Assembly: GCA_040756515.1 (NCBI GenBank) | Contig: JBFLYW010000021.1 | Coordinates: forward strand, 1 to 64,000 | Source of the DNA: DSXH01 sp020724325 | Lineage (GTDB): Bacteria > Bacteroidota > Ignavibacteria > Ignavibacteriales > Melioribacteraceae | Direction of reading: 5' to 3' | Length of the DNA: 64,000 nucleotides | In this document: positions 1 through 10,212 of the stretch, piece by piece | Position numbering within the stretch: the stretch's first letter is position 1 | How the letters are laid out: each line of letters starts with the position of its first letter | Position numbers and translations under genes: made by a program | Notes under the pieces: model-generated | Told to the model about the DNA's origin: nothing | The model's database searches: none | What the model saw: only the letters and a program-made list of their open reading frames with translations

Positions 1-554
1 CTCATTATGCTGTCTATAGAAAAGTTACTACATCTGGTACTCCAACTTTACTTACAACAGTTTCTGCAACAGGTTCAAGCTCTTATACTTATACTGATTA
101 TGAATATGCGATCTCAAGCGGAGAAAATAAAATACTTTTATTCTATGATGTTAGAGCATATTATTCACCAAGCTCAGCTTATTCAGACCCTTCTTTTGAA
201 GGGGTTTACGGAGTATATAATATTAGCAAACAACCGGATGAAGTGGCTTATAACCAAACAAGTTTAGAGCTGCCAGCAACGTTGAGAGTAAGCAACTACC
301 CAAATCCCTTCAATCCAACAACAACAATAAGTTATCAGTTACCTGAGGAGAGTTTTGTAACGTTAAAAGTGTTCGATATACTTGGCAGAGAAGTAGCAAC
401 ATTAGTAAACGAACACAAACCGGCTGGAATGTATAACGTAACATTTAATGCACGTCATCCCGGGCAAAGCCGAGAGATAACAAGCGGTGTTTATATTTAC
501 ACTCTTTCTGCTAATGGGTTTGTTCTGTCGAAGAAGATGCTGCTCGCGAAGTAA
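1..554 (+). CDS. C-terminal part of a secreted protein with T9SS sorting domain (5' end outside window)
   Basis: The reading frame is open from base 3 without a start, so the gene begins upstream of the window. The first ~80 residues are rich in Tyr, Ser and Thr and resemble the last strands of a fibronectin-III-like domain. The final ~85 residues form a type IX secretion C-terminal sorting domain: the NYPNPFNPTTTISYQLP signature, then FDILGREVATLVN, then GVYIYTL and a basic tail ending SKKMLLAK. Such domains direct export through the outer membrane and are then removed. The enzymatic or binding part lies outside the window, so its function cannot be stated. Confidence 0.85.
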   Translation, partial: HYAVYRKVTTSGTPTLLTTVSATGSSSYTYTDYEYAISSGENKILLFYDVRAYYSPSSAYSDPSFEGVYGVYNISKQPDEVAYNQTSLELPATLRVSNYPNPFNPTTTISYQLPEESFVTLKVFDILGREVATLVNEHKPAGMYNVTFNARHPGQSREITSGVYIYTLSANGFVLSKKMLLAK

Positions 555-783
555 TTCATATTAAAACCAAGATTATTACCTCGAATGATTCTCTGGCATT
601 AGCGGTTTTTTTCAGTTGTTCCAAGTCCATTTTAAATCACCATTCTATTTTGAGACTCAATTTTCAATCAAAAGCCGTTGTATGCCTTAAAACAGAATCT
701 AATTTCTGGCACACTTTTAAGTATAATATTTGGACTAATTTTAATAACTTTGTTTTCATAATCGACAAAATCGACACTGTTTG

Positions 784-3687
784 ATGAACCGAGCTTTTCA
801 TTCAATAATTTTGGTAATATTGCTAATAACCCAGCCAAATTATTCTCAACCGCAGAGAGTTGATATTGAAGCATTAAAAAGAATCACCCTTTCTCACATG
901 CAAGCCGGAAGGTATGGCGAAGCAATTGATCAATTAAACAAAATAATTTCTTCCGAACCGCAAAATCCCGAAGGTTATAACCTCCGCGGCATCTGTTTCG
1001 AAAGACGTCAGCAATATTTTAACGGCCGCCTCGATTATAGAAGAGCTATTGCGCTTGAAACACGTGATTCCCAAAAAAGAGCTGAATACGAAAAAAACCT
1101 TCAACGACTTATCGGTATTTGGTATCCATTACTCGAAAAAAAAATTAATGGACATCAACGCGAGATTGCTATTAATCCGAACAATCCGTTCAACTATCTC
1201 GAAATAGGTAAGTCTTATATGTGGATGGAAATCTGGGATAAAGCTGAATTGTGGTATGATGAATACTTAGCGCGTGATGATAATGCTTCCCCAGATGAAA
1301 TAATCCGCTACACAGAAATTTTAGCAAAAACCGGAAGCATAGTTAAAGGAGAAAGGATATTAAAGAAATATGTTGAAAGATATCCTGATGATTGGAGGTT
1401 GTGGAGCCGATACGGTTATTTTACACTCTGGTTAAGTAAATACGCTATAGCAAAGAAAGCATTCGAGACTGCGCTTGGTTTTAAACCCTTCTTCAAAGAA
1501 GCACAGGATGGTCTGGATATTGTCAACCGGCAAGCGTATGTAACCCAGCAAGATCCCCGCGCATTCGAAAGGGAGTTTCCTATTGACCGGTACTACAGGT
1601 TAATAAAAAGAAATCCCGCAGATATAGAAACAAGATTTAAATTGGTTGACGAATTAATAGCAGCCAACAGATACGAGGAAGCTTACCAGCAGCTTCAATT
1701 TATCGGGTTAACTAAAGCGGAAGACCCGCGTTACCAAGAAAAGTGGAATTATGTTACAGAATATAGAGCAAAGACATACAGAGAAAATTTAGATTCTGCC
1801 AAAGTTAGATTGCAATTAGACCCTGGCGATAAGCAAGCATTAAAACTTGTAGCCGAATATTACGAGTATCTTCAAGAATACGACAGCGCTATGGTAATGC
1901 TGGATCAGTACTTTGATACTTATCCCGATGAAAAAGACGAGCAGTTAAGATTCCGTTATGCAAGAGTTTCTGCTTGGAGCAGAGAATTCGATAAAGCAAT
2001 AGACATCACAGATAAACTTCTAATCGATTATCCAAACAATCTTGACTACCAGCTCTTTAGAGCTCAGGTTTCTGTGTGGATTAACCGCGACACTCAATTA
2101 GCACTGGAATACCTGGATAATGTTCTTAAGTCGAAACCCGATAACCTCGAAGCACTTATCTCTATGGGTTCTTTAAAGCTACTTGAAAGGGATTTTGAAG
2201 GCGCTCAAGACTACGCAGATAAAGCAAAGGGAATTGACCCGGCTAACGACGAGGTTATTAAACTTCAGTCCAATATTGACTGGCAGCGTTTACGAGCCGA
2301 AGAAGAAAAGCTTTATGCAATTCTTGAAGAAGGGAGAAAAAGAGTTATGGACGAAGACTGCCCTGATGCACTCCTTTATTACGAAGAATATCTTGCCAAA
2401 GCCGAACCCAATGTTCTTATCTTAAAAGAATATGGCGACGTACTCTTCTGCGCTAAAGAATTTCAAAAAGCACTTGATACTTATAATGAAGTATTAAAAC
2501 AAGCTTACAATTACGACGCCGCAATGCAAAAAGCAAAAGTTTATTATGCAATTGACGATACATTAAATGCTATAAAAGAATTTAAAGCTCTTGCAAAGGA
2601 AGACTCAACCGAGTTTGATGCATGGCTCTACCTTGGCGATTCCTATGCTAAAGCCACCGAGTATGATTCTGCAAGAACCATTTATAATATGTTATTAGAT
2701 ACATGGCAGCTCGATTCCACACAGGTAAGCATGGTAGAAATGAGGAAGGGATTTTTACCACTTACAGGATTAAGCGCCATTCTTGAAAATTTTCCTAATT
2801 ATGTTGCGCTTGCACCGGCTGTTCAACTTTATTCTGATAATGCCGGCTTCAGTTTATTCTCTATTGGTTCTCGACTTGAGCTGGGTCTTTCAAATTTCTT
2901 TTCGCTGGGCGTTTCATTTCACCGTACACAGCTTAATTCAATTGAAACCGTTTTGAATCAGGATGTAATCAGTACATATAATTATATCGGTAATATAAGG
3001 TACAATACTTTTAAGGTTCATGGTGTAGCACGTCTATCGCGGGATCTAAATATGGGGGCAGGAATAGGAAGAAGCAGCGCGCGCGGTTATTTGTTCCGTG
3101 ATGAAAAAGATGCATATATAAGATTTGAGAGAAGAGATACAATTTCATTCTCATTATTATATCAAAGTTCCGATGCCGCATTAATTCTTTACTCGCCATA
3201 TTTAATTGATATCAGATATTATGCAAATCTAATCCGCTTCGAGGGGTATTACAAACACAGAGACGGTCTTAAAGTATCCGGTTCATTTCAATATATATCG
3301 GTCAGCGATGCAAACGAAGGAAATGATCTCAACCTTCGTTTAGGTAAATATTTCTATAAAGATCTTGCAGTAGGATACGAGTATTATTACACAAATTATA
3401 AGTATAAAGCTCAGTATTACTATTCGCCTACAAATTTTGAATCGCACAGTATTTGGGTAGATAATGAACTCGAAAGGAAAAAAGATTTAAGAGTAACGCT
3501 CGGCGGCAAATTGGGTATTATTCCAAGAAATAAAATTTTGGTGTTGGGTGCTTATCTGGATGTTTATTATCAGGCATCCCGTAATTTTTTATTCTCGGGA
3601 AGAATAATTGCCCAGAGTACATCGCGTGATGAAGCGAGCTACAGAAGCTTTGCCGCACAAATATCTGTTTACTGGTCTATCTTTTAA
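784..3687 (+). CDS. TPR-repeat protein with C-terminal outer-membrane beta-barrel (YaiO-like)
   Basis: The ATG at 784 gives 967 residues with an N-terminal signal peptide of about 20. Residues ~30-640 are a long series of tetratricopeptide repeats (for example the stretch around SWIGRA-like helices with Y-x-x-A and P-x-x-x-x-A spacing). From ~residue 700 the sequence alternates aromatic and polar residues (LGKYFYKDLAVGYEYYY), as in a beta-barrel, ending at an aromatic-rich C-terminus (VYWSIF). This order matches YaiO-family outer-membrane proteins, but the TPR part is much longer than in enterobacterial YaiO. A cell-envelope assembly or polysaccharide-export role is inference. The M23 peptidase gene starts 16 bp downstream, which suggests an operon. 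Confidence 0.7.
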   Translation: MNRAFHSIILVILLITQPNYSQPQRVDIEALKRITLSHMQAGRYGEAIDQLNKIISSEPQNPEGYNLRGICFERRQQYFNGRLDYRRAIALETRDSQKRAEYEKNLQRLIGIWYPLLEKKINGHQREIAINPNNPFNYLEIGKSYMWMEIWDKAELWYDEYLARDDNASPDEIIRYTEILAKTGSIVKGERILKKYVERYPDDWRLWSRYGYFTLWLSKYAIAKKAFETALGFKPFFKEAQDGLDIVNRQAYVTQQDPRAFEREFPIDRYYRLIKRNPADIETRFKLVDELIAANRYEEAYQQLQFIGLTKAEDPRYQEKWNYVTEYRAKTYRENLDSAKVRLQLDPGDKQALKLVAEYYEYLQEYDSAMVMLDQYFDTYPDEKDEQLRFRYARVSAWSREFDKAIDITDKLLIDYPNNLDYQLFRAQVSVWINRDTQLALEYLDNVLKSKPDNLEALISMGSLKLLERDFEGAQDYADKAKGIDPANDEVIKLQSNIDWQRLRAEEEKLYAILEEGRKRVMDEDCPDALLYYEEYLAKAEPNVLILKEYGDVLFCAKEFQKALDTYNEVLKQAYNYDAAMQKAKVYYAIDDTLNAIKEFKALAKEDSTEFDAWLYLGDSYAKATEYDSARTIYNMLLDTWQLDSTQVSMVEMRKGFLPLTGLSAILENFPNYVALAPAVQLYSDNAGFSLFSIGSRLELGLSNFFSLGVSFHRTQLNSIETVLNQDVISTYNYIGNIRYNTFKVHGVARLSRDLNMGAGIGRSSARGYLFRDEKDAYIRFERRDTISFSLLYQSSDAALILYSPYLIDIRYYANLIRFEGYYKHRDGLKVSGSFQYISVSDANEGNDLNLRLGKYFYKDLAVGYEYYYTNYKYKAQYYYSPTNFESHSIWVDNELERKKDLRVTLGGKLGIIPRNKILVLGAYLDVYYQASRNFLFSGRIIAQSTSRDEASYRSFAAQISVYWSIF

Positions 3688-3703
3688 CAATTCATTTTTT
3701 TAT

Positions 3704-4519
3704 ATGAAGAAAATCTTTAATTCATTTTTATTTCTTTCACTTACAGCTCTATCAATCAATGCACAGGAATTAAAACTGATTGGTAAAGCAGAGCCGGGCG
3801 GTGTATTAATAGGAACTGGAAAAAATATTTCTTCTGCGTATTTGAATGATACTAAATTAATGGTTGATAAAAACGGAATATTTATTTTAGGATTTGACCG
3901 GGATGCAGCCGGCGCACAATACCTTAAAGTTGAATTCGAAAACGGAGAGATAGAAACAAAAAAAATTCTCTTGCCAAAAAGAAAGTATGTTATACAGAAA
4001 TTAACGATTGCAGAAAAGTATGTTAACCCTCCACAAGAAGAATTGGAAAGAATAGAAATTGAAAGCAAGAAAATGAATGAAGCGCGTTCTCAGGTTGGTA
4101 AAATTGATTCAGCACTTTTTAGTATAGGATTTATTAAACCTGCAGCCGGACGTATATCAAGCGTGTTCGGAAGTCAGAGAATATTAAACGGCATTCCAAA
4201 GAGTCCGCATAACGGAATTGATATTGCTGCGCCGGAAGGAACCGCTGTACTTGCTGCTTCAGACGGAGTTGTTATTATTGCCGGCGAAGATTTTTATTAT
4301 AACGGCAATTTTATTTTGATCGATCACGGACAGGGATTATCTAGTATTTATCTCCACCTAAGCAAACTTAACACTAAGACCGGCGATTTAGTAAAAAAGG
4401 GACAGAAAATTGGCGAGGTTGGTTCTACCGGACGATCAACTGCTCCACATCTTCATTGGGGAGTTCAATGGTATGGAAACCGTATTGACCCTATGAGTCT
4501 TCTGAATATTTCTTTCTAA
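3704..4519 (+). CDS. M23 family metallopeptidase (peptidoglycan endopeptidase)
   Basis: The start is placed at the ATG at 3704 because it opens a signal peptide (MKKIFNSFLFLSLTALSINA). The longer frame would overlap the upstream gene. The product is 271 residues. The C-terminal half is a LytM/M23 fold with the zinc ligands H169 and D173 (SPHNGIDIAA) and the H249-x-H251 motif (APHLHWG). Residues 100-130 form a short charged helical linker. It probably cuts peptide cross-links of peptidoglycan in the periplasm. All catalytic positions visible are conserved, so it should be active rather than a NlpD-type degenerate regulator. Co-transcription with the preceding porin-like gene is likely. Confidence 0.85.
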   Translation: MKKIFNSFLFLSLTALSINAQELKLIGKAEPGGVLIGTGKNISSAYLNDTKLMVDKNGIFILGFDRDAAGAQYLKVEFENGEIETKKILLPKRKYVIQKLTIAEKYVNPPQEELERIEIESKKMNEARSQVGKIDSALFSIGFIKPAAGRISSVFGSQRILNGIPKSPHNGIDIAAPEGTAVLAASDGVVIIAGEDFYYNGNFILIDHGQGLSSIYLHLSKLNTKTGDLVKKGQKIGEVGSTGRSTAPHLHWGVQWYGNRIDPMSLLNISF

Positions 4520-4689
4520 ACACTAAACTATCCTAAAATTAAATGGAACGCTTATGGTGCGGATCATCCGGATTAAAATGGATGAGAAGCAAATGTAATC
4601 TTTCAATTTCAAAATCTGCGGAGATCTATCCGTTAAATCCGCGTTCTTATTAATAATTGATAGACTACATTTGCGTTTCACTCCCTCTT

Positions 4690-7272
4690 TTAGTTCAATC
4701 CGGCAGAATGAATTGCATTAAACAATAATTTGAATGTTCCGAAAGTCCAATGTCTGTTCTGCGCTTTGAATCCGAATAAAATAACATGTCCATTCTTTTG
4801 TTTAACATCAACAACAGCGGCTCGCTTGAATAAATAATCTTCACCCAATAAAAATCCTGATTTCAGCAATTCCTTATCAGGAAATCGAACAACAACGCTT
4901 CTATCATATTTACCAAAAGGAGTTGTAGTTGCAAAAGCTATTTTATCACTTACGTACCCAATGCTTTCTTCATCCATACCGTAACCAATCGGTTGAGTAT
5001 TATCTACACTTATTCTCAATAAAGAACCGGGGCAGAAGAAATCCTCATTACGAAGATTTTTTAATGTATTGGTAACACGTAAACCAAGATCTTCAATTGC
5101 AAAATTACACGCCTGACCAAGTGTAATAACATAGCCGCCGTCTTTTTCAATAAAGTTTTTCAAATTTTCAAGTCCAACTTTACCCAGTCCGCTGTCATAC
5201 TCTGCCGGTTTCGGTCTTGAAAATCTTGCTGCATCTCCGCTTGGTTTTCCATTCTTAATCAAATCTCCGCTCATATCCGGAAGTATAATAACATCGAACT
5301 TTTTCTTAAGATTTTTGTCCTTGAAATCTTTGTTGTGCATCGTTACAAAGTTGAACTCGTAATTCTCTAAAAGTAATCTTGTCCAACCTTCATCCATGTT
5401 TGCAGTCCACGGCTGATAAAGTCCAACATTTAGTTTCTTAATCTCTTTTATCTTTTCTTTTTCAATCTGCCCGGCAATATCAAATTGAAAGTGAAGGTCT
5501 TCCGCAGCTTTATTTATTATTTCCTTCGAATTATTATTTACTTCAACAATAACCGACCCTTGATTAAAAGTTTTGTTTTCAAGGATAAGTTTTTCTGTAC
5601 TCCAGTAAACAGGAATTCCGGCTTTATGCAGCCGGTTAATCAAAGTAGAGTTTACATTTAATCCGGATCTGGCTACAAAATATTTTCCCGGCTTCTCGCT
5701 TACTTTTCCCTGAGGGAAATTAGCATCGCTTAACTGAACAGATTCAACCTCAAATGGTCTATCTATCTGATAAGTTTTTACACCCATTAAATATGGAAGA
5801 GTCCAACCAGCAACATCATACGGAACAATAGGGGATTCTGTTCGTGATTTTCTTAAGTCAGGATATCTCTGCTCTTCCATTAAATCTTTTGCATATCTTC
5901 CATTAGGTTGCGCAAGATAAATTATGTAACTGTTAGCGGGATAAATGATATTATCAACAACAAATTCTTTCCCGCTAAAATTTACTTCAACGGCACCGAG
6001 CTGAAGAATTTCGATCATTTTAGAAGTTGTAACCGGGTCATTCTGATCGCGCGGAATAACATAGGCAAATGGTTTTTCTTTTTTCCCTTTTTCAATTGAT
6101 TCCTTTGCCATTCTATAATAGTTATATAATATTTCATTTTTGTATTGAGAGGAAATTTTTATCAGCGCTTCAGTAAGAGCAATTTCATAATTAACAATAT
6201 CTCTTAGCCGCCACCATCCTCCGCGCCATGGATTAGGATAGTTTGTTCTTATATCAAAAGTAGTAATTTCATTTGTGGCTCTTACTTCGGAAGGATCGAT
6301 AAAAATAGGGCTGGCAATATTAACACTTGCCATTTCTGAGAGAAGAGAAATTTGATTATGCCACATTCCGCAATCGCTTGCCGGTCCTTGCCACCATCCT
6401 TCAAAAAGCGCGTTACTTATAATTCCGTTGTAACCCTGCTTCTCCAGATCGAGTGCAGTATAACTTCCAATTAATCCTGCCCATCTCCAGATAAGAGGAT
6501 TTACGTTTGGATTAATAGGATCTTTGTAAGGAACAACAAACAAACGTGCACCATTACTTCCCATTTGATGTTCATCAAGCCATATCTGCGGAAGCCAATC
6601 GTGAAAGGCTACTTTTACAACATTTTTTGTTTCCTGTAAATTGAACATGAACCAATCGCGGTTGTTATCGTGACCGGAATAAATGTGATAGAGCCAGGGC
6701 ATCGGGGCGCCGTCGAACTCGGTACCTAAATGTTTATTGTACCAGTCAACAATCATTGTTGTACCATCTGGATTAATTGACGGCATTAGAATGAAAATAA
6801 CATTGTTCATCGCATCAATAACTTCTTTGGATGATTTTCCGGTAATCATATTATAGGCAAGCTCCATAGACATTTGCGAAGAAGCAATTTCTGTTGAATG
6901 AATGTTACACGTAACCAGAACAATTGTCTTCCCTTCTTTAACAAGTGATTCAACTTCAGAATCGGATGTTTTACGAGGATCAGAAAGTTTTCTATTTATG
7001 CCGCGGTATTTTTCAATATCGCGGATGTTTTCTTCAGAGCTGATTACCGCCATAAACATATTGCGTTTCTGCGAAGACTTGCCTATTTCCTGATAAATGA
7101 TCTGATTGGAAAACTCCGCAAGATGCTTAAAATATTTCTGGATGGTTTCGTAATCGGCAATTTTATAGTCGGTTCCAACTTTGTATCCTAGAAACTCTTC
7201 CGGCGATTTCATTTGCTGAGAAATTGCTACCGAAGAGATGAGAAGCAGAAATAATAGCGAGCGTTTTAACAT
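4690..7272 (-). CDS. secreted M14 family zinc carboxypeptidase
   Basis: 860 residues with a signal peptide (MLKRSLLFLLLISSVAIS). The N-terminal 330 residues form an M14 zinc carboxypeptidase domain. Zinc ligands are visible as H125 and E128 (NIHSTEIA) and H235 (LDEHQMGSNGA), with the substrate-carboxylate region at MPSINPDGT and HDNNRDWF. The remaining ~500 residues resemble the long beta-rich and GATase-like C-terminal extension of large bacterial M14 proteins. It likely digests peptides outside the cytoplasm, consistent with the many exported peptidases in this window. It is a single-gene unit on the minus strand, convergent with the M23 gene. Confidence 0.85.
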   Translation of the reverse strand: MLKRSLLFLLLISSVAISQQMKSPEEFLGYKVGTDYKIADYETIQKYFKHLAEFSNQIIYQEIGKSSQKRNMFMAVISSEENIRDIEKYRGINRKLSDPRKTSDSEVESLVKEGKTIVLVTCNIHSTEIASSQMSMELAYNMITGKSSKEVIDAMNNVIFILMPSINPDGTTMIVDWYNKHLGTEFDGAPMPWLYHIYSGHDNNRDWFMFNLQETKNVVKVAFHDWLPQIWLDEHQMGSNGARLFVVPYKDPINPNVNPLIWRWAGLIGSYTALDLEKQGYNGIISNALFEGWWQGPASDCGMWHNQISLLSEMASVNIASPIFIDPSEVRATNEITTFDIRTNYPNPWRGGWWRLRDIVNYEIALTEALIKISSQYKNEILYNYYRMAKESIEKGKKEKPFAYVIPRDQNDPVTTSKMIEILQLGAVEVNFSGKEFVVDNIIYPANSYIIYLAQPNGRYAKDLMEEQRYPDLRKSRTESPIVPYDVAGWTLPYLMGVKTYQIDRPFEVESVQLSDANFPQGKVSEKPGKYFVARSGLNVNSTLINRLHKAGIPVYWSTEKLILENKTFNQGSVIVEVNNNSKEIINKAAEDLHFQFDIAGQIEKEKIKEIKKLNVGLYQPWTANMDEGWTRLLLENYEFNFVTMHNKDFKDKNLKKKFDVIILPDMSGDLIKNGKPSGDAARFSRPKPAEYDSGLGKVGLENLKNFIEKDGGYVITLGQACNFAIEDLGLRVTNTLKNLRNEDFFCPGSLLRISVDNTQPIGYGMDEESIGYVSDKIAFATTTPFGKYDRSVVVRFPDKELLKSGFLLGEDYLFKRAAVVDVKQKNGHVILFGFKAQNRHWTFGTFKLLFNAIHSAGLN

Positions 7273-7382
7273 AGAATACCTCGATAAAGTTTTTTAAGTA
7301 TTTATTCTGTGTTTCAAATTATGAAATCAATTAATGAAAGAACATAAAAATTTTGGAGATGAGAAAAAAGAGCGGTTATATG

Positions 7383-8015
7383 CTACAAGAGTTCAAGGAT
7401 TGAATCGCAGACTTTAACACCGCATTCCAGAAGAATTTTTTTGCTTTGATGCCCGCTTGAAATTAAAACGCAGTCAGCTCCAATTTCTGATGCGACTTCA
7501 AAGTCATGAACTGTATCGCCAATTAAGAGTGTTTCCCCTTTTCCGTTACCAAGGTGTTTCATCAAATCCTTGCCAAGATGCATTTTACTAGCAGCGTAGA
7601 TATTATCTAATCCTACAACATGGGTAAAATATTTTTTCAATCTGTAATGATCTACTAATTCATTTAAAGTATGCTGCGAATATGCCGAGAGGATCGATTG
7701 ACCGATGCCGAGTTTTTCTATTTTATTAAGAAGTTCGATTACTCCGTTGTAAAGATTACATTCATATTTTCTCCGCTCGTACTCATCCATCCAGATTTTG
7801 CCAAGTTGTTCAAAGGATTCTTTTTCAAAATCGAAACCAAGGACAGCATAGTAATTCTTAACAGGAATAGTAAAGACCGATCTGTATTTTTCAATATCAA
7901 TTAGGGGAAGTGAGCGCTTGTGTGACAGCCAATTTATTAATTCAACGCAAAGCTCAACATCGTTTAGAATTGTTCCGTTCCAGTCCCAGATTATATGTTT
8001 GTATTTTTTAATCAC
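7383..8015 (-). CDS. HAD family hydrolase
   Basis: 210 residues starting at a GTG. Motif I is WDWNGT (nucleophile D11). Its second position is Asn13 where the common DxD motif has Asp, a variant known in the phosphoglycolate-phosphatase-like HAD branch. Motif II is at SAYSQ and motif IV at LIGDTVHDFEVA, with a GADCVLISSGH ending. The size and cap layout fit a soluble cytoplasmic phosphatase of small phosphorylated metabolites; the substrate cannot be told from sequence. No clear Shine-Dalgarno sequence precedes the GTG. Confidence 0.8.
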   Translation of the reverse strand: MIKKYKHIIWDWNGTILNDVELCVELINWLSHKRSLPLIDIEKYRSVFTIPVKNYYAVLGFDFEKESFEQLGKIWMDEYERRKYECNLYNGVIELLNKIEKLGIGQSILSAYSQHTLNELVDHYRLKKYFTHVVGLDNIYAASKMHLGKDLMKHLGNGKGETLLIGDTVHDFEVASEIGADCVLISSGHQSKKILLECGVKVCDSILELL

Positions 8016-8215
8016 GGATGCAAATTTATCGGATAATTGAACGAGAACAAAATTCTGAACAGTACTTACAACAACTTAATTGTGTTTAAGCGATTTTTTT
8101 GATAAGGAGTTATTCTAAGATTAAACCGGTACAAAATAAATTTGTTATTACGCTAATAAAATCAATTTAATAACTGATATTATGCGTACGTTTAAAAAAT
8201 CTTTGCCACAAAATC

Positions 8216-8374
8216 ACAAAAGCACTAAAACCATTCGTGAAAATTCGTGTAATTAGCGACAAAAATTATTAAGAAATGCATTACGATATTATTTGCAATA
8301 AATAATTATAAAAAGAAGAGGTAGCTACAAAAGCACTAAAACTATTCGTGAAAATTCGTGTAATTAGCGGCAAA
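8216..8374. repeat. pair of ~47-bp intergenic direct repeats
   Basis: Within the 484-bp gap 8016-8499 a phrase beginning acaaaagcactaaaa and including attcgtgaaaattcgtg occurs at 8216-8262 and again at 8327-8374, with a few substitutions (offset ~111 bp). No coding potential or clear hairpin was seen in the gap. This looks like the small intergenic repeat class common in Bacteroidota-type genomes. Confidence 0.65.
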
Positions 8375-8499
8375 AAAATAACTCATCGCTTAACATCAGT
8401 TAAAAGCAATCAATAGATGCAGTTCACTCAATGTAAAGCATTTGCCCGCGCTCAGCCCGGTTTGATATTTCTGCCCGATAATTTATTAGGTAAGTAAGT

Positions 8500-10191
8500 C
8501 TAAAAATTGAACATCATTCTTAGATAAGCAAAGTTAGTGTTAACAGAAGTTTCTTTCGATACATTTCTTTCGGCAATATATTTATAAAAGAGATCGAACC
8601 AGACTTCTCTAATCGGTTCAATTCTAAACTTGAATGAAAAAATATTCTGGTTTATTCTCTCGCCATCTAAAAAGTTAATATACTTTGCATCAATTAATTC
8701 TCTATGCCCAAGCATAAAATCACCGCCGGCATTAAAGATCAAATTTCCCTGTCCATCATAAATATTTTCGCCGGCTCGTACATGCTGAAATTCAAAATTA
8801 ACTCTCATCTTTTCATTTATATTGTACGAAAGCGAAGCATGTATTTCATCTGCATTTGGACCGATTCTATGACCAAGATTCTGGCTGTGAGATGTATATG
8901 AATTCTTAAGATTAGTGTGTGAATAAACGTAGGGACGTATTCTTGTATATTCCAGCACAATAGATAAATCACTTAAAGAAAACGGTGAATACCAAAAAGC
9001 ACCTATTTGATAAGCCGTTTTGTTAGAGAATAAATCGAGTTTCTGAAGCTGGGAAAGAATATTTTCATCTAGGAAAAATGTTACCTGAAACTCAAAATTC
9101 TTCAAGAAGTTGGATTGGAAATCCAAAAAGACAAGTCCGTTATCCCGATCCTGAAGAGACATTTCAACATACTTGTAAAATACAAACGGATTTAGATATG
9201 CAAGGTCAATTCCCCTGCCGCTGTAAATAATAGATTCGCCAAACCCGATATCAAAAAGGTTATCGAATGAAAGCTTGAACCGGTTATATGCAAAATGTTT
9301 TGTGTAATTCAATTCCCTGTCGAAGTGAAACTCGCCAATAGTTGAAGCGTGTAAAGAAGTAAAACTGAATACGCCGTAATTGAAATCCATCTTAATAAAA
9401 TCGAGAACAGGATGATCGCCAGATAAAACAAGTTTGCTTCCGTAGCCGTATCCCAATTTCAATTTTTCTCTTCCAATCTGAAACGAGAGATTCATGTTAT
9501 CAGCCGGCTCAGAATAAAAACGAAGGTAACCTTCAGCAAAATCGTAATTGCCAATATTTTCGAACCGTTCGTAATATTTGAAATTGTAATTCAAACGCGG
9601 GTCGAAGGTTGGAGCTAAATCCTGTGAACCGGCAATTCCGCCTTTTTGTGCTGTTAGACTATAACCTAATTTAGCAATGACGGTTCCTCTAAATCTAAAA
9701 CCGATATCAAATAGTGACGAATTATTTACAAATGGATTGAATTGCTGCCCTTGTAAAGCTCTGCCAAGTATTTCGAGATAATAACTTGCATTATCATCGC
9801 GGTAACTGTAGGTGTGTTTAATCTTATCGGAAAAGAAATCGGAATAATCCGATGAAAAGCCGGAGCCCGCTCCAAAAAATTGAAATGTATTTAAGCTGTC
9901 GGCTTTATCATCGTAAAATTCATCCTGATATTTTTTCAAGATCAGTTTTTCATTAGTGCTTAACTCGTTTATGTTATCGCTCAGCGTTACAAGATGCTTT
10001 TGTATTTCGTATCTGGACAAAACAGGATTATCATCATTAATTCTTTTAATTACACCCTTAACCTTCATTTCTTTCAGAAACAGATAAACATCATGGTCAA
10101 GCGGGACATTATCATGCTGTGCAAAAATTTGTAAAAAAGATACAAGCAAAAAAATTACTCCTTTTGGGGGAATGCTTTTAAGCCCTGTCAT
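8500..10191 (-). CDS. outer-membrane beta-barrel protein, Wzi-like
   Basis: 563 residues with a signal peptide ending near QIFAQ. After a short helical N-terminal part (residues ~25-95, SLH-like spacing DHDVYLFLKEMKVKGVI), the rest is a series of amphipathic strands ending in an aromatic-rich C-terminus (YLRMMFNF), as expected for a barrel of about 18 strands. The overall arrangement resembles the capsule-assembly Wzi family, which binds surface polysaccharide. The assignment is by pattern only. It lies 21 bp after the POT transporter gene on the same strand, so the two may share a transcript. Confidence 0.5.
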   Translation of the reverse strand: MTGLKSIPPKGVIFLLVSFLQIFAQHDNVPLDHDVYLFLKEMKVKGVIKRINDDNPVLSRYEIQKHLVTLSDNINELSTNEKLILKKYQDEFYDDKADSLNTFQFFGAGSGFSSDYSDFFSDKIKHTYSYRDDNASYYLEILGRALQGQQFNPFVNNSSLFDIGFRFRGTVIAKLGYSLTAQKGGIAGSQDLAPTFDPRLNYNFKYYERFENIGNYDFAEGYLRFYSEPADNMNLSFQIGREKLKLGYGYGSKLVLSGDHPVLDFIKMDFNYGVFSFTSLHASTIGEFHFDRELNYTKHFAYNRFKLSFDNLFDIGFGESIIYSGRGIDLAYLNPFVFYKYVEMSLQDRDNGLVFLDFQSNFLKNFEFQVTFFLDENILSQLQKLDLFSNKTAYQIGAFWYSPFSLSDLSIVLEYTRIRPYVYSHTNLKNSYTSHSQNLGHRIGPNADEIHASLSYNINEKMRVNFEFQHVRAGENIYDGQGNLIFNAGGDFMLGHRELIDAKYINFLDGERINQNIFSFKFRIEPIREVWFDLFYKYIAERNVSKETSVNTNFAYLRMMFNF

Positions 10192-10212
10192 ATCTGAATC
10201 GTTTATCTTTAA

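Noticed and set aside
3700..4068. 122-residue minus-strand frame over the M23 gene start
   Set aside because: Fully antisense to a well-supported gene with signal peptide; low-complexity composition.
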